DNA from: Thamnocephalis sphaerospora | Lineage: Eukaryota > Zoopagomycota > Zoopagomycetes > Zoopagales > Sigmoideomycetaceae | Length of the DNA: 30,393 bases | Direction: 5' to 3' | NCBI GenBank assembly: GCA_003614735.1 | Contig: KZ992568.1 | Coordinates: 1 to 30,393, forward strand | Shown here: positions 1-11,285 of the stretch, piece by piece | Numbering within the stretch: position 1 is the stretch's first letter | Layout of the letters: every line of letters starts with the position of its first letter | Position numbers and translations under genes: made by a program | The notes under the pieces: model-generated | Databases searched by the model: none | Told to the model about the DNA's origin: nothing | Seen by the model: the letters and a program-made list of their open reading frames with translations, nothing else

Positions 1-3000
1 TGCACTACAATGTGCGGAAACACCGGGATCCGCAGCGACGCTGACACCGGCTAGCCTTCTGCAGCCTCCTGCTGCCAAGGCACCAACTGGGCTGACTTCG
101 CCGCTGTCTTTGACAGAGCTGCGCACAGCACTGATTCCAACCGAGTTTGCACCGCTGCTAGACTCTACGACGCTGCAGCTCGAGTGCAAATACGGCACCG
201 GCGGACGGTATGCGTATGCCGAATTGTTGGACACGCCAAATCCACCGAACCTTGCACACAGTGTTCCAACACCGTATACAGCCGATTATCAGCCGGCCAA
301 ACCGTTGCCACGAACAGTTACGCAGCGGCCTGGTGGGCGTTTAGGCGCAGCTCTGTCGCTTAATAGCATAACAGCTGATGGTGACAAAGATGAAAAGCAG
401 GTTGACTGTGCCATTGCACCTGATGCAGCGGGTAGCGACAGTGACAGCGATAGCTCGACCAGCACCAGCTCTTCAGGTTCAAGCTCGGACTCGGAAGAGA
501 ACGAAAGGATGAGCGGCATCAGCGAGCATATGAAAGTGGATAGCAGTAGCATTAGCGACGACAGTGACAGCGAACAAGACACTAATGATACAAACACTCA
601 AGCATGGAAATACATCGCGGACGCGTCGCATATTGCGCTGTTGCCCGATTTTATATCGTCATTCCGGCCACTAGGTGAGACAACAGCAAACTCCCACAGA
701 GGCCCAGCAAAGAATGACGACAAACCAGTGAAGGAGGAGGACGAGGACGAGGAAGGCGCGCTGCCCGCTGCACCACTGGAATCTGGTGATGATCAAGCCA
801 GTGTGCGAGAATTTGTCCGCCAGGCTATGTTCCCAGTTCTACCATGGGACGAGCAGGACGACACGCGCGGTAAGCCAGCATGGCAATATCCCGTTGCACG
901 CATGCTACTCACACCCACCATTGCCGCTTGCGCCAGTCGGAGATGATGTAGACCTGGGGTGTGCGGGTGGTAGCAGCTATGCTATTGTCGACACGGTGCG
1001 CCAAGTGGCCGAAAGCGTGTTCTTGCAGAGTGGCGCAGGTCATGCAACGCCATTGCAGCGAACACACTCCACCGTACGCGGACAGCTTTCGGTCAAGCAG
1101 CTACACGATTTGTATGGTAGGTGCGAATGCACTACGTGTAGTACCATGCGTTTGCTTTAACGCACGGTTTGATGGCCAGAGGCTGGCCAGCAACCGTCAA
1201 AGTACGGCCGCTATCAGGTGCGCAAGCGAACTCACCGACAAGGATGTGTGGAGCTGTTTTCCGATGAACCGGAGATTGTTGTTGTTCAGCAAGGTCAGCG
1301 CTTGGCGCTTGGTATTGCTGCAATGCGCTTTTGGGAAGCACTGCGTCTGGAACCGTTTGCCGGCAAGAAAGCACTTGTTCCGGTGATTCTGTGTCCGACT
1401 GGCGATGCCATTGACACAGCGGCACGCCAAGCTGTCCGCGAGATTGGTGCAGTGTACGAGGTAGGCATCCCAGCTTGCCGACATTGCAGCTGCTATGTGA
1501 ACCACCGCTAATCCCACCGCCAGACTTGCCTGCTGGGCACATGGCGTCCTGCAAACGGGCACGAGGTCATGTCTGTTGCGCTGCTGCGTAAGTAGCGACG
1601 CGTGTTTGTTGCTTTGGCGGCGATCTGCTATATTAACCATTGCGCAGCCCCAATGGCGGGAGAGACGAGCGCCAATCGACAACTGCGCAGTATTACCAAA
1701 GCATGCGACAAGCTGGGTAGGTCGCCCACAGCGACTGCTGACTTTTAAGGCTGGACCGCTGACCTCTACGCATTGCAGGTGCACAGCTGCCAGTGTTAGC
1801 CGCACGCGACGAAAGTACCTATGTTGTGTATTTGGTGGACCCATTCCCGGACCATCCAAACCATATGCTGGATCTTTGCCGCTGCTTCCAGCATACCGTC
1901 AATGCGCTCCGCAAGCGCGGCCTGGATCCAGACCGACTCGTATTGCAGCTACTGCCGCTACGTCTGCTAGCCAACGTGTCTGTAAGCTGCCATGACCACC
2001 GCACCGTCTGCAAGGCTCTTGCGTTCACTGCCTATACGCGCGCTTTCCAGCGCATTGGCCCAATGCTTGAAAAGGTACGCTCGACAATGTGTGCATGCAT
2101 GATGTGTAACAGGCTGCTGACTAGCTATTCATGCAGGGCCAAACGTTTGGCTGTGACTACAAAGCAGAGAGCGCCGGACCAGGTGTAGCAGTGTATGCCC
2201 CGCCTTTTGTGCTAGTGGACGATCCGCCGCGCGCCATCGAGCTGGCACTGAGTCCCGCCTGTGACGCACGCGGACCGCAGCTTCACCAGGTGCAGAACTT
2301 GCATGCGGCCTATGCTTTGCATGAAAACGCCGATTGGGTAGTCTGCATCTGGGTGGACGATCGTGGCGAGCTGGTGGACGGCGATATGTGGCAGCTTGCC
2401 CCCGATGCGCGCAATGACGCCACTCAGCTCGTAGACGGCGTTTGGCGACGGTCACGCGCCTTGGCTGAGCGCTGGTCGGATGACTGGCACATCACTGTGC
2501 TACGCCGGGGTATCATGAGCGCGGACGAGCTCACGGGTAAGTGCTGATCTTGGACGCACATGTGGTTGACTAGAGCCGATTGGGGCTAACACCTTGGCGG
2601 TCTGTAGCCTGGAACGGCGTTTGCGGCGATTCGCCACAAATCACCCTGGCTTGTGTCGCCAAGTACTCTGCACTATGCATTCAGCTTTCTGATACAACGG
2701 ATGCTCGCGGTATTGGCGCCACGAATAGCACAGGCGAAGGTCGGCACGTCACTGTGCAAGACGTTAAGCCAATGGCGGCGCTATCGCCAGAGACAGATCT
2801 TGTTATGGAAATGACAGTTGGAGAAGTGTATGCCGTCGATGTAGGACATCGTCTGGCGCTGGTGGCGGATAGTGCTAGCAAGCACGCGACGCGGTCATCC
2901 GCTTTGGAGCACACGTGCAGCGCGCGACACCTGCTGCCGCTTGCCAGCGGCTCGTTGGTCTGGCTGCCGCGCCCCGAGGACGTTCGTGGATTGCTGCCAG

Positions 3001-3209
3001 CAGAACACCTGCTGCCAGTGCACCTGTTGCGTGCACCCGCAAACGTGTCTACAGCGGCAGCCATGCGTACGCTCCTTTCCCGGTACCAGACGCTTTCGTA
3101 TCTGCATTGCAATCCTGATGCTGAATGGGCGCCGATTCCGGTGCATCTCCGTATTCTCGAACGCCTTTTACGCCAGCTCTGTTCCCAGTCCTCCTTGTTT
3201 GTCTCCTAA
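1..3209 (+). CDS. MED13: Mediator subunit 13 (MED13/Ssn2/Srb9), C-terminal part, 5' end outside window
   Basis: MED13 belongs to the CDK8 kinase module, which reversibly docks on Mediator and represses or tunes RNA polymerase II transcription in the nucleus. The reading frame is already open at base 2. Seven introns (870-936, 1117-1179, 1461-1523, 1588-1647, 1717-1778, 2075-2136, 2537-2607) restore one frame of 919 codons to the TAA at 3207-3209. A Ser/Asp-rich acidic linker (about 430-600) precedes the conserved C-terminal MED13 domain. Recognisable family blocks are YGRYQVRKR, FWEALRLEPFAGKK, STYVVYLVDPF, WVVCIWVDDRGELVDG and DDWHITVLRRGIMSADEL. These match the PIWI-like/C-terminal MED13 core in order. 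The 1117-1179 boundaries are the least certain because the flanking residues are not conserved. The N-terminus lies upstream of the window. Family assignment is strong. Confidence 0.9.
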
Positions 3210-3485
3210 GCCCTCTTTGGTTTTGCGCGATAGCCCAATTAAACCTATCTGGCACGATGATTTCCGTTTTTGGACATGTGCCAAACTTTGTCAAGGAGTG
3301 TCGTGTACATCGCAGCTGTGCCTCCGTTGTTGTGTATGAGGCTATTAAAACAGCGCATATCGTGGCTCTGACTCGCAAAACTCCACACCCTTCCTTTATT
3401 TCGCACTACTACCTACACGGTAGCATATACCGGCTGTTCACCTGCATTTACACCTTCTTTCTACTACTATTGTTTTGATTCTACC
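3210..3485 (+). promoter_or_regulatory. MED13 3' flank and promoter/leader of first Cys-rich gene
   Basis: No gene is visible in these 276 bases. The first part is A/T-richer and suits the MED13 3' UTR. The last 70 bases before the start codon at 3486 are pyrimidine-rich and run into TCTACCATGG, a good Kozak-type context. A similar pyrimidine-rich stretch and ACCATG context precede the two paralogues downstream. Confidence 0.4.
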
Positions 3486-4262
3486 ATGGCCAAGTGGATG
3501 CAAGCTGTGCTGCTCATGTTGGCTGCCGCCACGGTTGTACTGGCACAAGGCGCGCCTGGTGCGTCGCCCCAGCCTTCGGCGACATCAACGACGCCGCCTG
3601 CCAGCGCACCGACCGATGGCGCAGCACCTCCACTGTCGCCCAAAGAGGCGGCACGTCAAGGCATTGCAATCAAGAATGCCACCGTTGACTGCCAGGTTGC
3701 CGTGTTCAGCGACGATGTTCAGGCACAATGCTCCATCCTAAACCCGCCCGAGGGCGTCGGTGGCAACAAGGGTGCCGAGATAGTGTGCAGTGCTCCGGCG
3801 TGTACCGACACCCAAATCTACACCGCACTCAACATACTGTCGAACAAGTGTAAGCAGGAAATCGAGAAGCAAGTGCCAACGGTGCTGTCCATCTTTTCGC
3901 AGTGGTACACCCACAATCTGCGCCGGGGCATTCTGTGCGCTAAGGATCCGGCCGACGGCAGTTACTGTATCGCCAAGCCCAGGCAAGATGACCAGGAAGT
4001 GCTGCAGTGCTCCGAGTGCATGCGTACTCAGCTGAATGTCTACTCGAGCTGGAAGATGCCGGAGGGTCCGCGGCCGACCAACAACCCGGTAGTCCAGAAG
4101 GATCTAACGCCGCCTAGCGGTCTGTCGGAGGCCTGCAAGAATCAGTCAGCGAACGGCCCTTCCTCGTCCTCTGCTGTCAGCGCGCACACTCAGTCGCTCT
4201 ATGAGCAAACGCTTATGCTGCTTGGCCTAGTAGGCCTTGGTGCATCTACCTTACTAGTCTAG
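3486..4262 (+). CDS. Secreted ten-cysteine, GPI-type protein, tandem paralogue 1
   Basis: This intronless ORF encodes 258 residues. An N-terminal hydrophobic signal peptide (about 1-20, ending VVLAQ) is followed by a Pro/Ser/Thr/Ala-rich spacer (about 21-60). A cysteine-rich domain (about 65-200) comes next, then a Ser-rich linker and a C-terminal hydrophobic tail (LMLLGLVGLGASTLLV) with no basic tail, the layout of a GPI-anchored protein. Ten cysteines outside the signal match the two paralogues downstream in order, including the motif CTDTQIYTALNILSNKC and a late CxxC pair. I infer a cell-wall or plasma-membrane location. It resembles fungal Cys-rich secreted families of the DUF7729 kind, but I cannot confirm this without a profile search. 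No function can be assigned. The start at 3486 has a strong context (CTACCATGG). Confidence 0.85.
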   Translation: MAKWMQAVLLMLAAATVVLAQGAPGASPQPSATSTTPPASAPTDGAAPPLSPKEAARQGIAIKNATVDCQVAVFSDDVQAQCSILNPPEGVGGNKGAEIVCSAPACTDTQIYTALNILSNKCKQEIEKQVPTVLSIFSQWYTHNLRRGILCAKDPADGSYCIAKPRQDDQEVLQCSECMRTQLNVYSSWKMPEGPRPTNNPVVQKDLTPPSGLSEACKNQSANGPSSSSAVSAHTQSLYEQTLMLLGLVGLGASTLLV

Positions 4263-4654
4263 CTGATATAATAGTAAAGCGCAAATTTCATCAGTCATCC
4301 GCGGTTTGATTTAGTACGAACCAGCTGCTAATAGAGCCATATTTACCACTGCGCACGTGATAATGACGCTACCTACGCAGCTTGAAAGCATGTTGGCCCA
4401 GCAGGTGTCTACAAACTAATGCGCGCACGTGTTGCTGCTGGTAGCGTGGACGCAAGGACGCTATGCCACAGTGGCCCAGACCAAGGATACTGGCCAAAGA
4501 AAGAAGCGTGCTCAGCCCCATCCGCACGCCCGCCTTTTTCATCCAAACCCCACTCCACCGCCACCGTTCTCTTGCTAGCTTTAACGACAACGCGCAGCTT
4601 ATCAGTAACGCTGTTCTACGCTTTATAATAGTGTTTTTGTGCTAGAGCATCACC
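4263..4654 (+). promoter_or_regulatory. Intergenic region and promoter of second Cys-rich gene
   Basis: These 392 bases contain no convincing ORF. A TATA-like TTTATAATA lies at 4622-4630, only about 25-30 bases from the start codon at 4655, so either the leader is very short or this is not the functional TATA. The region also holds C/T-rich DNA around 4530-4570. Confidence 0.4.
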
Positions 4655-5431
4655 ATGGTCAACGTCGCGCTTCCTGTTGCTGTGGTTGCGGCACTTTTGC
4701 TGGCTGTTACGCCCGACGGCCTAGCACAGTCCAGCGCGTCGTCGTCGTCGCCTACATCGTCGGCCTCTTCACCATCAGCTACTTCTGGGCCTGTGCTGGT
4801 TTCCAATCAGACTGGTCTGGAAGGTGCCTCCTCGGAGTGTCTAGCAGCTTTCAAAAGCTCCGAGGTACAGGCATCCTGCGCGAACATGAAGGGCGACGAC
4901 AAGATGCAAATGGACCAGATGGTGGCCAACATGTGCAACTCACCGGCTGATGGTGCTGCCGGTCACCTTTGCTCTACAGACCAGATCAACAAGGCGCTCG
5001 ACATACTGGAGAGCAAGTGCCAGAACGAGCTGAAGCAGCCGGTGCCGGCTGTACAAACGCAGTACGTCAACTGGCTGGTCTACACGCTCAACAGCGCAAC
5101 CTTTTGCGCCAAAGCGCCCAGCGGCAAGTTTTGCGTACTAGAGGCCATGAGCGCCACGACATCCTCGGAGAGCACGCCCACGTGCGATGCGTGCACACGT
5201 AGTCGCGTAGAACTTATGACCAAGTGGACTCCGTCACGCTCGCCAGGCCCTGCAGCCGATCTGCTCAAAAGACAGTCGCAGCCAGATGCAGAGACCGCCC
5301 GAAGCTGCGGTATCAAAGTGAGCGCTGCCAGTCCCCCCATCATTGCCAGGTCAATGTGGCAGTCGGTGGGTGGACAGATGGTGGGCCTGGCGGCGACGCT
5401 GCTTGCTGGTGGGCTTTTGGCCATAATGTAG
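4655..5431 (+). CDS. Secreted ten-cysteine, GPI-type protein, tandem paralogue 2
   Basis: An intronless ORF of 258 residues, exactly the length of paralogue 1. The signal peptide spans about 1-25 (ending DGLAQ), followed by a Ser/Thr-rich spacer with a TCG/TCT-coded serine run. The Cys domain shares the hallmark CSTDQINKALDILESKC with paralogue 1 (CTDTQIYTALNILSNKC). It also shares a Y..W element, FCAKAPSGKFC and CDAC. The C-terminus ends in a Gly/Ala/Leu-rich hydrophobic tail (GLAATLLAGGLLAIM), suiting a GPI signal. The start at 4655 lies in CACCATGG. Cell-surface location is inferred; the molecular role is unknown. Divergence outside the cysteine framework is high, so the duplication is not recent or the family evolves quickly. 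Confidence 0.85.
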   Translation: MVNVALPVAVVAALLLAVTPDGLAQSSASSSSPTSSASSPSATSGPVLVSNQTGLEGASSECLAAFKSSEVQASCANMKGDDKMQMDQMVANMCNSPADGAAGHLCSTDQINKALDILESKCQNELKQPVPAVQTQYVNWLVYTLNSATFCAKAPSGKFCVLEAMSATTSSESTPTCDACTRSRVELMTKWTPSRSPGPAADLLKRQSQPDAETARSCGIKVSAASPPIIARSMWQSVGGQMVGLAATLLAGGLLAIM

Positions 5432-6332
5432 ATCATGCTGACTCTAGAACGACGCTGATTTGAACTTCACGAATAGTACTGTGTTCCATCATGTTTGCTC
5501 CGCACTGATCAGGTACCGTGCACTCTGCTCGGTATTGTATCTGTTGCACACAATGTGTACAATATTGGACGTTGATTGGCATGGGAGAGAGAAAAGGAAA
5601 AAGCCGCTTATTCAGTGGCTATTCTCATGACAGCTGGAACAGCGGCAGAATGCATCGATTGTATTCTTGAAAGAGGAGACCAGCTGCGTAGTCTAGCCCC
5701 GTATCGCTTTTTCACAAAGGTTCCATAGTTGCTCATTTGGATACAGGTGCAATGCTTGGCAGTAATAATATCGCCCACCATGTGCTTCCACACTGCGAGC
5801 CACTGTGATGGTCAGTATGGGCACGAGGTAGCATTGCTATATTTGCATCATAGTACATGTAATACAAACAATGCCATCGTGCAAGCAGGTGGTATCAGCA
5901 GACATTGCGGCTGTGTACCTCAAACATCAGCCTGGCATTTTTTTGCTGCTGCTACTGTTACCGCTGCTGCTGCCCTTGTGTTTGACCCTATATGGTGCAT
6001 GCTGGACACGACCGCTGTTCGAGCGCAGCCGTACCTACGATAGTCGTACTAAACTCGATGCGCAACTGCCGCATAGGGAGCGAGTATTGCTGCATAATTG
6101 TGCCTTCCATTTTCTCTGAGACTTGAATCTGCGCCGATAATTGCAGGTATCTCCGGTGCACCATCCAGCATTCACCCGTTACAGCCCATTTTTATTCTCC
6201 TCTACATCTCTTGAATTCCCCATACTCTGTCACCCTTAGTTTGCGGTTGTTCGGCAATAGCACGCCACTAGTCTAATTAGACGTTCTTGTTTGCACAGTA
6301 CTTGCAACCTCTGCTTACTTGACTAGTCAACC
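5432..6332. other. 900-bp gap between paralogues 2 and 3 with weak small-gene candidates
   Basis: This is an unusually long gap for the neighbourhood. It holds a small plus-strand candidate membrane-protein ORF (listed separately). A competing minus-strand reading covers about 5608-5893: an ATG near 5893, a possible short intron and two alternative endings, one of them reading YYYCQALHLYPNEQLWNL. That segment resembles a TPR or MIT helix, but the splice sites are weak. The last 200 bases (6130-6332) are pyrimidine-rich and probably act as the promoter of paralogue 3. I cannot decide whether a gene is present. Confidence 0.4.
5779..6119 (+). CDS. Possible small single-pass membrane protein (low confidence)
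   Basis: Two candidate forms exist. An unspliced ORF starts at the ATG at 5871 and encodes 82 residues. A spliced form starts at the ATG at 5779 (context CCACCATG) and removes an intron from about 5828 to 5890, of normal length for this genome, joining in frame. Both share a strongly hydrophobic segment (IFLLLLLLPLLLPLCL) followed by a basic, hydrophilic tail ending at the TGA at 6117-6119. The hydrophobic run is encoded largely by CTG repeats, which could produce such a segment by chance. No family is recognised. The opposite strand also has open frames here, so this call is tentative. Confidence 0.25.
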
Positions 6333-7115
6333 ATGCTGAACAGCGCTCCCTTACGCTCGCTATTCCTGCTACTATTACCACTGGTGGTGCTCAGCACCGT
6401 CTGGCCAACTGTGCTAAGCATGCACAGCAATGCTGGCGTGCGCAATCCACGGGCGCGCTCGCAGAACCTTACGTTTATCGCCAATCTGTCGCCTCCATGC
6501 CGTACTGCGCTCAACAGCGACGCCTTGAATCCAAACTGTGGCTCCACCGCAACGCCGCTGCCGTTTAACGAAACGGTGCGTGTACTCTGCGATGCCCCGG
6601 CAGACGGTCAGCCTGGACACCACTGCTCCACCGCGCAGATTGCCGTTGCCCTTGCCGGACTCACCGCCAACTGCACCGAAGAGCTACAGGGTGGCGACGA
6701 GATGGTGCGCTCTACCTACCGTCACTGGATCGAGTACGAGCTGGCGCGCGAGCTCACCTGCCTCAAGGATACCAGCACAGGCGCCTACTGCGCGGCGAAT
6801 AATTCGGAGCTGTTGCACGGCCTGGTGGACAGTCCCAGTCAAATTGACGACTTTACCTGCGACCAATGCACTAGCGCTGCGTTTACTAAACTGCTAGACT
6901 GGCAGCCGCCCGAGGTGCTCGACTTTATCTCGGATGCGACCAACCGGTCAAGCACTATTCTGCAGGAAGGAGCGAAAAAGTGCAATACAACATGGCTACT
7001 CTCAAACACCACCAGCAGCGCAGCTGATCGACGAGCCATGTACACCGCTGGCAGCCTGTTGGCCGCAAGCGCAATGTCGCTCTTATTGTTTCTAATCAGT
7101 ATTCTAACGGTGTAA
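6333..7115 (+). CDS. Secreted ten-cysteine, GPI-type protein, tandem paralogue 3
   Basis: An intronless ORF of 260 residues starting in TCAACCATG. The signal peptide is about 1-29 (LFLLLLPLVVLSTVWP core). This member lacks the long Ser/Pro spacer of its relatives and enters the Cys domain almost directly. Shared framework: CDAPADGQPGHHCSTAQI (compare NSPADGAAGHLCSTDQI in paralogue 2), a YRHWIEYELA block equivalent to YVNWLVYTLN, TGAYC and CDQC. Several N-glycosylation sequons are visible (NLT, NRS, NTT and others). The C-terminal tail is hydrophobic (MSLLLFLISILTV). I infer a GPI-anchored surface protein of the same family; its function is unknown. It converges with SEC21, whose stop codon lies about 155 bases downstream. 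Confidence 0.85.
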   Translation: MLNSAPLRSLFLLLLPLVVLSTVWPTVLSMHSNAGVRNPRARSQNLTFIANLSPPCRTALNSDALNPNCGSTATPLPFNETVRVLCDAPADGQPGHHCSTAQIAVALAGLTANCTEELQGGDEMVRSTYRHWIEYELARELTCLKDTSTGAYCAANNSELLHGLVDSPSQIDDFTCDQCTSAAFTKLLDWQPPEVLDFISDATNRSSTILQEGAKKCNTTWLLSNTTSSAADRRAMYTAGSLLAASAMSLLLFLISILTV

Positions 7116-7269
7116 TGCGCCATGTGGCCGCCTTCAGGATCGTCTTCAATCCGCTATGGTACTTGTTTTACACTATTCCATAAACCCCATGTGTTTTATG
7201 AGCGTTATGGCTACAATACCGTTGTGCACGCCCAGTGTCGATACAGTCCATCGCACAGCGATGGTCGCA

Positions 7270-10200
7270 TCAGGCAATCGCGTTGATCATCACCATGGGC
7301 ACATCGTCGCGGTCACTGCGAACCGCCAGCTCCATAGTAACACCGCTGCTGGCGGCATAGGTCATGCGCACACGTGCGGCTACCTTGGCGCCACCGGCAA
7401 ACGTGCCCTGCAGCAGCAACGTGTGCACTGCCGACGATGTTGGCGTAACCGTCTCCTGCAGCGGATGCAAGCCCAGCACTTCGACCACCGATGTGACCGC
7501 AGCTAGCGACATATCGCGTGTAATCAGCACACAGCCCATCTTTCCTACCCGCTCACGCATCAATGCTCACCCTGCAGGCTATTAAGCGCCGTCAGCGCAA
7601 ATGTCTCGACGGCCTCGTTATCGTCGCCCAACGAGCGCCAGACCGAGTCAAAGTCTCCCAAAAAGGTTGGCGTAACGTAGGTAGCCGTGGCCAGCTCCAC
7701 ATCTTCAATCTGTTGCGATAGGTGAGTGCTCAGCTCAGTCGGCTTCCAGTCTGCCTACTGCGCCACGTACCTGGTATTCGTCCTCATAGCCCTCGGCATC
7801 CGGCACCCCGGTAGATGGGTCGCAGTCCTTGACGACAAACTTGAGGCTACACGAGAAGGTGGCTGTGGCATGGACAGACGGCCGGCTGGTTAGAGAGCTG
7901 TTGCAGGACAGGCCAGACGCCGGAGAAAATAATAAACCTACCCGACGGATAGATGGTCGAGTCGATGCGGTGGAAGGCAACATAGGCCACACCCGGCTCA
8001 TCAAACTTGAGCGTCGGCGCCGGCACCGAAGCCGCCGGCTCTAGCGCTTCCTCGTCGCTAATCTCCAGCGCGTCCATCTGCACCAGCACATTCTCCAGTA
8101 GCTGGTCGTTGATTGTGTTGGTGCAGTCAAACTGGAACACAATATGCTCGGCAAACACGTGGCGCACACACGAGACGACATACTCGGTCTCGCTCTCGGT
8201 CAGAGCAACCGGCTTGGTGCTGTGGTAGAGCGGGCCGTAGGATGCAAACTCGGCCACCTTCTCGAGCTGCTCAGCATAGACCTGTTGGCGGTCTACAGCC
8301 CGCGCCTTGGCTCCAGCGCTTCCTGCAGGCGCAGCGCCGGCACCCTTGGAGGCAGCCGTCGAGCTAGAAGTGACGAGCGGCTCGGTAAACTCGGCCATCT
8401 TGGTGCCTAGACAAACGGTAGTGCAGCGTCAATCAGTTAGATTCGCGTAATGCAGGCATGTACGCATGCCAGCACTTACGCAGCGTTTCGGTCGCTTCCT
8501 GTTCGCGCGTGACGCGTGGGATCGCGCTGGCGTCAAATGGCTTCTCAGCCGCCTCCTCCAGATTCTTGCAGTACTCCACTAGAGAACGCTCGAGCGCCGC
8601 CAGCGAGTAGCTAGAGTCCTCGCGCACGTAGTGATCGGCCACCTCCTGGTCTTCCATCGTCCTGACATACATGGCTGCGCGGTCGCGCACCTCATCGTCA
8701 CGATCGTCCAGGCAGCTATATCGCGTCGAGCGTTAGCATACTCGCATCATGCGCTGGCAAGCCAAGAGCAGCTGCATGCACACATGCTGAGATGCACAGA
8801 ATGTCACCTACCGTGTGAGCAGCACGCGCACGCTCTGCTTGACTTCACTGTCGTCACAGTTGACGCCAAACTTGGCCAGGGCGCTCACGGCTGCGGCGCG
8901 CACCATCGCGTTCTCCAGCACAACACGGTTGTAGATGTGTCGAATGTATACGGTCGGATTCGGCATCTGCGGGCCCTCCACACCCAAAAAGTGCAGCACA
9001 CGTGCGCTCAGCTTGCTGAACTCGCAATCCTCGATGAACTCGCATAGATGCGACAGCGCTGCACACTGGTCAGCACCAATGATGCAATAAATGCACGGCA
9101 CAATCATAGTAAGCACCTACCGGCCGGCTTGGCATCTGGAATGTACTTGCACATATCAAAGATGGCATCGACTACGCTACGCTTGAACTCGTAGCCACCC
9201 TCGTCACGCAGCACACCGCTAAGGAAGCTAAGCATCACCTGCTGCTTGGCGGGGAACTTGAGAGCCAGGCTGCGCACTGCCGCCACCACAATGCAGCGGA
9301 ACTCGTCGGTGATTTCGCTCATGAAACTCTGAATCTGCTTCATCAGCCGGTCCACCGAAGCTTCGTTGCCCGTCTTGAGCAGCGTTGTGATAGCAAACGT
9401 GGCTATCGACCGGTTATTGTCAGTGATCAGGCTTTCCATGTCAATGTTGCATGGCGCCACGGCAGTCGGGTGATGCTGCGCCAGCGTGTTGAGCGCACGG
9501 ATCGCCGCAAACCGCATGGTGGCCTTTGGCGACGAAAGGAAGAGCTGCAGCACTACAGCAATCACATATCGCATTTGCAGTACTCCTGTTAGCATCCGTC
9601 CAACCAGTCATCTGCTACGCGCGCAACGGCCTGCTTACCCGAAATGGCCGGATACAGCTCGCGGTTGGTCACGTCCGGCAGATTGCAAATAGCCTTGGCC
9701 GCCTCAAAATTGACCATGTCACTCTTGTTGCGCAGATAGCTCTCCAGCAACTCGTACAGCTCCTGACGCGCACTGCCCCATGCAAACGTAGCTACTAGTA
9801 AGTACGTTGCGTTCCACGACGTCTGCCTAGCAGATACAGTAGCACACACCTTGCATCCTCTTCCATGACGCGGCATGCGCAACGAATCAACATACAGATG
9901 GCTAGCGGGCTCTTCAGCGTCGGACCGCCGCCCATGAGACCACCACCGCTACGCGGACCCAGCGCCTGCACCAGCTTGGTGACCGCCATACGATCGTGCT
10001 GCCGCAGCTGATAGAGCAGACCGAGCGCGTGGTACTGCACCACATTGCTAGTGCCTACGTTGATCTGGCTGCTGCTCGATGTAAGGTAGGACGAGAGACC
10101 GCCGCCTGACTTGGCCTGCAGCGCCTCCTGCACCTCATTCGACCAGCGTTTGATGACGTCGCGCGCACCAGGCGCCGTGCGGAACAGGTGGTATGCTGAA

Positions 10201-10895
10201 ATAACCGATGCGCTCGATACCTGATGCGAGCGATCGATGATGGAGGCTTTGATAAACCGCTCAATGCCCTGAAGCATAGAGGCCTGCAGTACGTCGCGTC
10301 AGTCCAGTTGTCCCTTACGTCAGCTGTGCACGACGCGTTAACGCCGCCGACCCAGCACGTAGCAATACCCACGTCAGTGATGCGGCAGAGTGCGCGTATC
10401 GCATTGGCGCGGTTGGTGATTTCGCTCTTTGGCTGCATGTCCTTCATCAGACTGCTCGTGATGATAATGACATCCTCGGCAATGCCCGACAGCTCCTTGA
10501 TGGCCAAGTACACAATCTGGCGCAGAGAAGGCTAGTGTTGCCAGCATACACTGTAGGTTAGCCATGTTCGTTGGCCAGCCAAAACACGCACACGCAGCCA
10601 CGTACGTCTGCCGACTGGAACAGCTTGGTAATACCGAAAAACAGCTCCGTAGCCTCCTTGGTGGAAAGCGTGTCGCCATGGTAGAGCAGCCCGATGATCT
10701 TGGCGAGGATGATGCGGCAATGACGCGCCTTCACTGGCGATTCATTGAACACGCGCGCCTCCTGGATGACGGTGGTCTTGTCCAGATGGCTAAAGGCCTC
10801 GCCTAGTACGTTCTACGTTAGTATATGCGCGTGTCCGCCGTGCCAACCTAGCAAGCGCACCCACCAGAGTCCTCGTCCTTTTTGTAGAAGCTCAT
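7270..10895 (-). CDS. SEC21: Coatomer subunit gamma (Sec21/gamma-COP)
   Basis: Gamma-COP is part of the adaptor-like F-subcomplex of COPI coats, which drive retrograde Golgi-to-ER and intra-Golgi transport and bind Arf1-GTP. Translation starts at 10895 ([10 protein letters not shown]) and ends at 7270-7272. Eleven introns restore a protein of about 939 residues, typical of the family: 10803-10864, 10532-10605, 10284-10372, about 9792-9847, 9553-9638, 9059-9120, 8716-8811, 8407-8479, 7863-7941, 7710-7770, 7503-7570. Residues up to about 540 form the HEAT-like adaptin N-domain ([41 protein letters not shown]). A linker rich in Ala, Ser and Gly follows. The C-terminal appendage begins near the block starting [19 protein letters not shown] and ends with the platform subdomain. 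The donor near 9847 and the acceptor at 9553 have close alternatives, so the peptide may differ by a few residues there. Confidence 0.93.
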
Positions 10896-11285
10896 GATGC
10901 TGGGTAATTCGAGAGAGGGAGAAGCTACGCCTGCGGCGGTAGTGGAGAGAGGTGAAGGGTGCTTTCGTACACAGTCGGCGTGGTCGACGCTGACTGGACC
11001 AAGTGACGCTCATCTCCAATGAAGCCTCAAATGCAGTCATCTCTAAAAGTAGACTAACAGCACAACACCCACGCTCCGCAAAGCTGCTGGTATGCGTGAG
11101 TCAAGCATGGTCAGGAAGCATGTCCATGTTTTTGGCGGCTGTCGTTGCTGGCTAGCGTACGTAAAAGGCAGCAGGCGTACAAGAAGCTGCGGTTAAAAGC
11201 GTGTTTATTGCATTCCGCCGACACTTCTCATTCTCTCGCCTCCTCTTTCCAGATCTTTTTTCCGCCGCCCGTGTATTGTGCTTGC
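10896..11285. promoter_or_regulatory. Bidirectional promoter region between SEC21 and JJJ1
   Basis: The 390 bases separate two divergent start codons. No ORF with coding character is visible. The JJJ1-proximal 70 bases (about 11217-11280) are rich in T and C, as before other start codons in this window. No clear TATA box was found. Confidence 0.4.

Noticed and set aside
289-597. Minus-strand ORF with Leu/Ser-rich stretch opposite MED13
   Set aside because: It mirrors the Ser/Asp-rich linker of MED13; the plus strand is clearly coding.
1197-1859. Long minus-strand ORFs opposite MED13
   Set aside because: They cross several well-supported MED13 exons and show no recognisable protein features.
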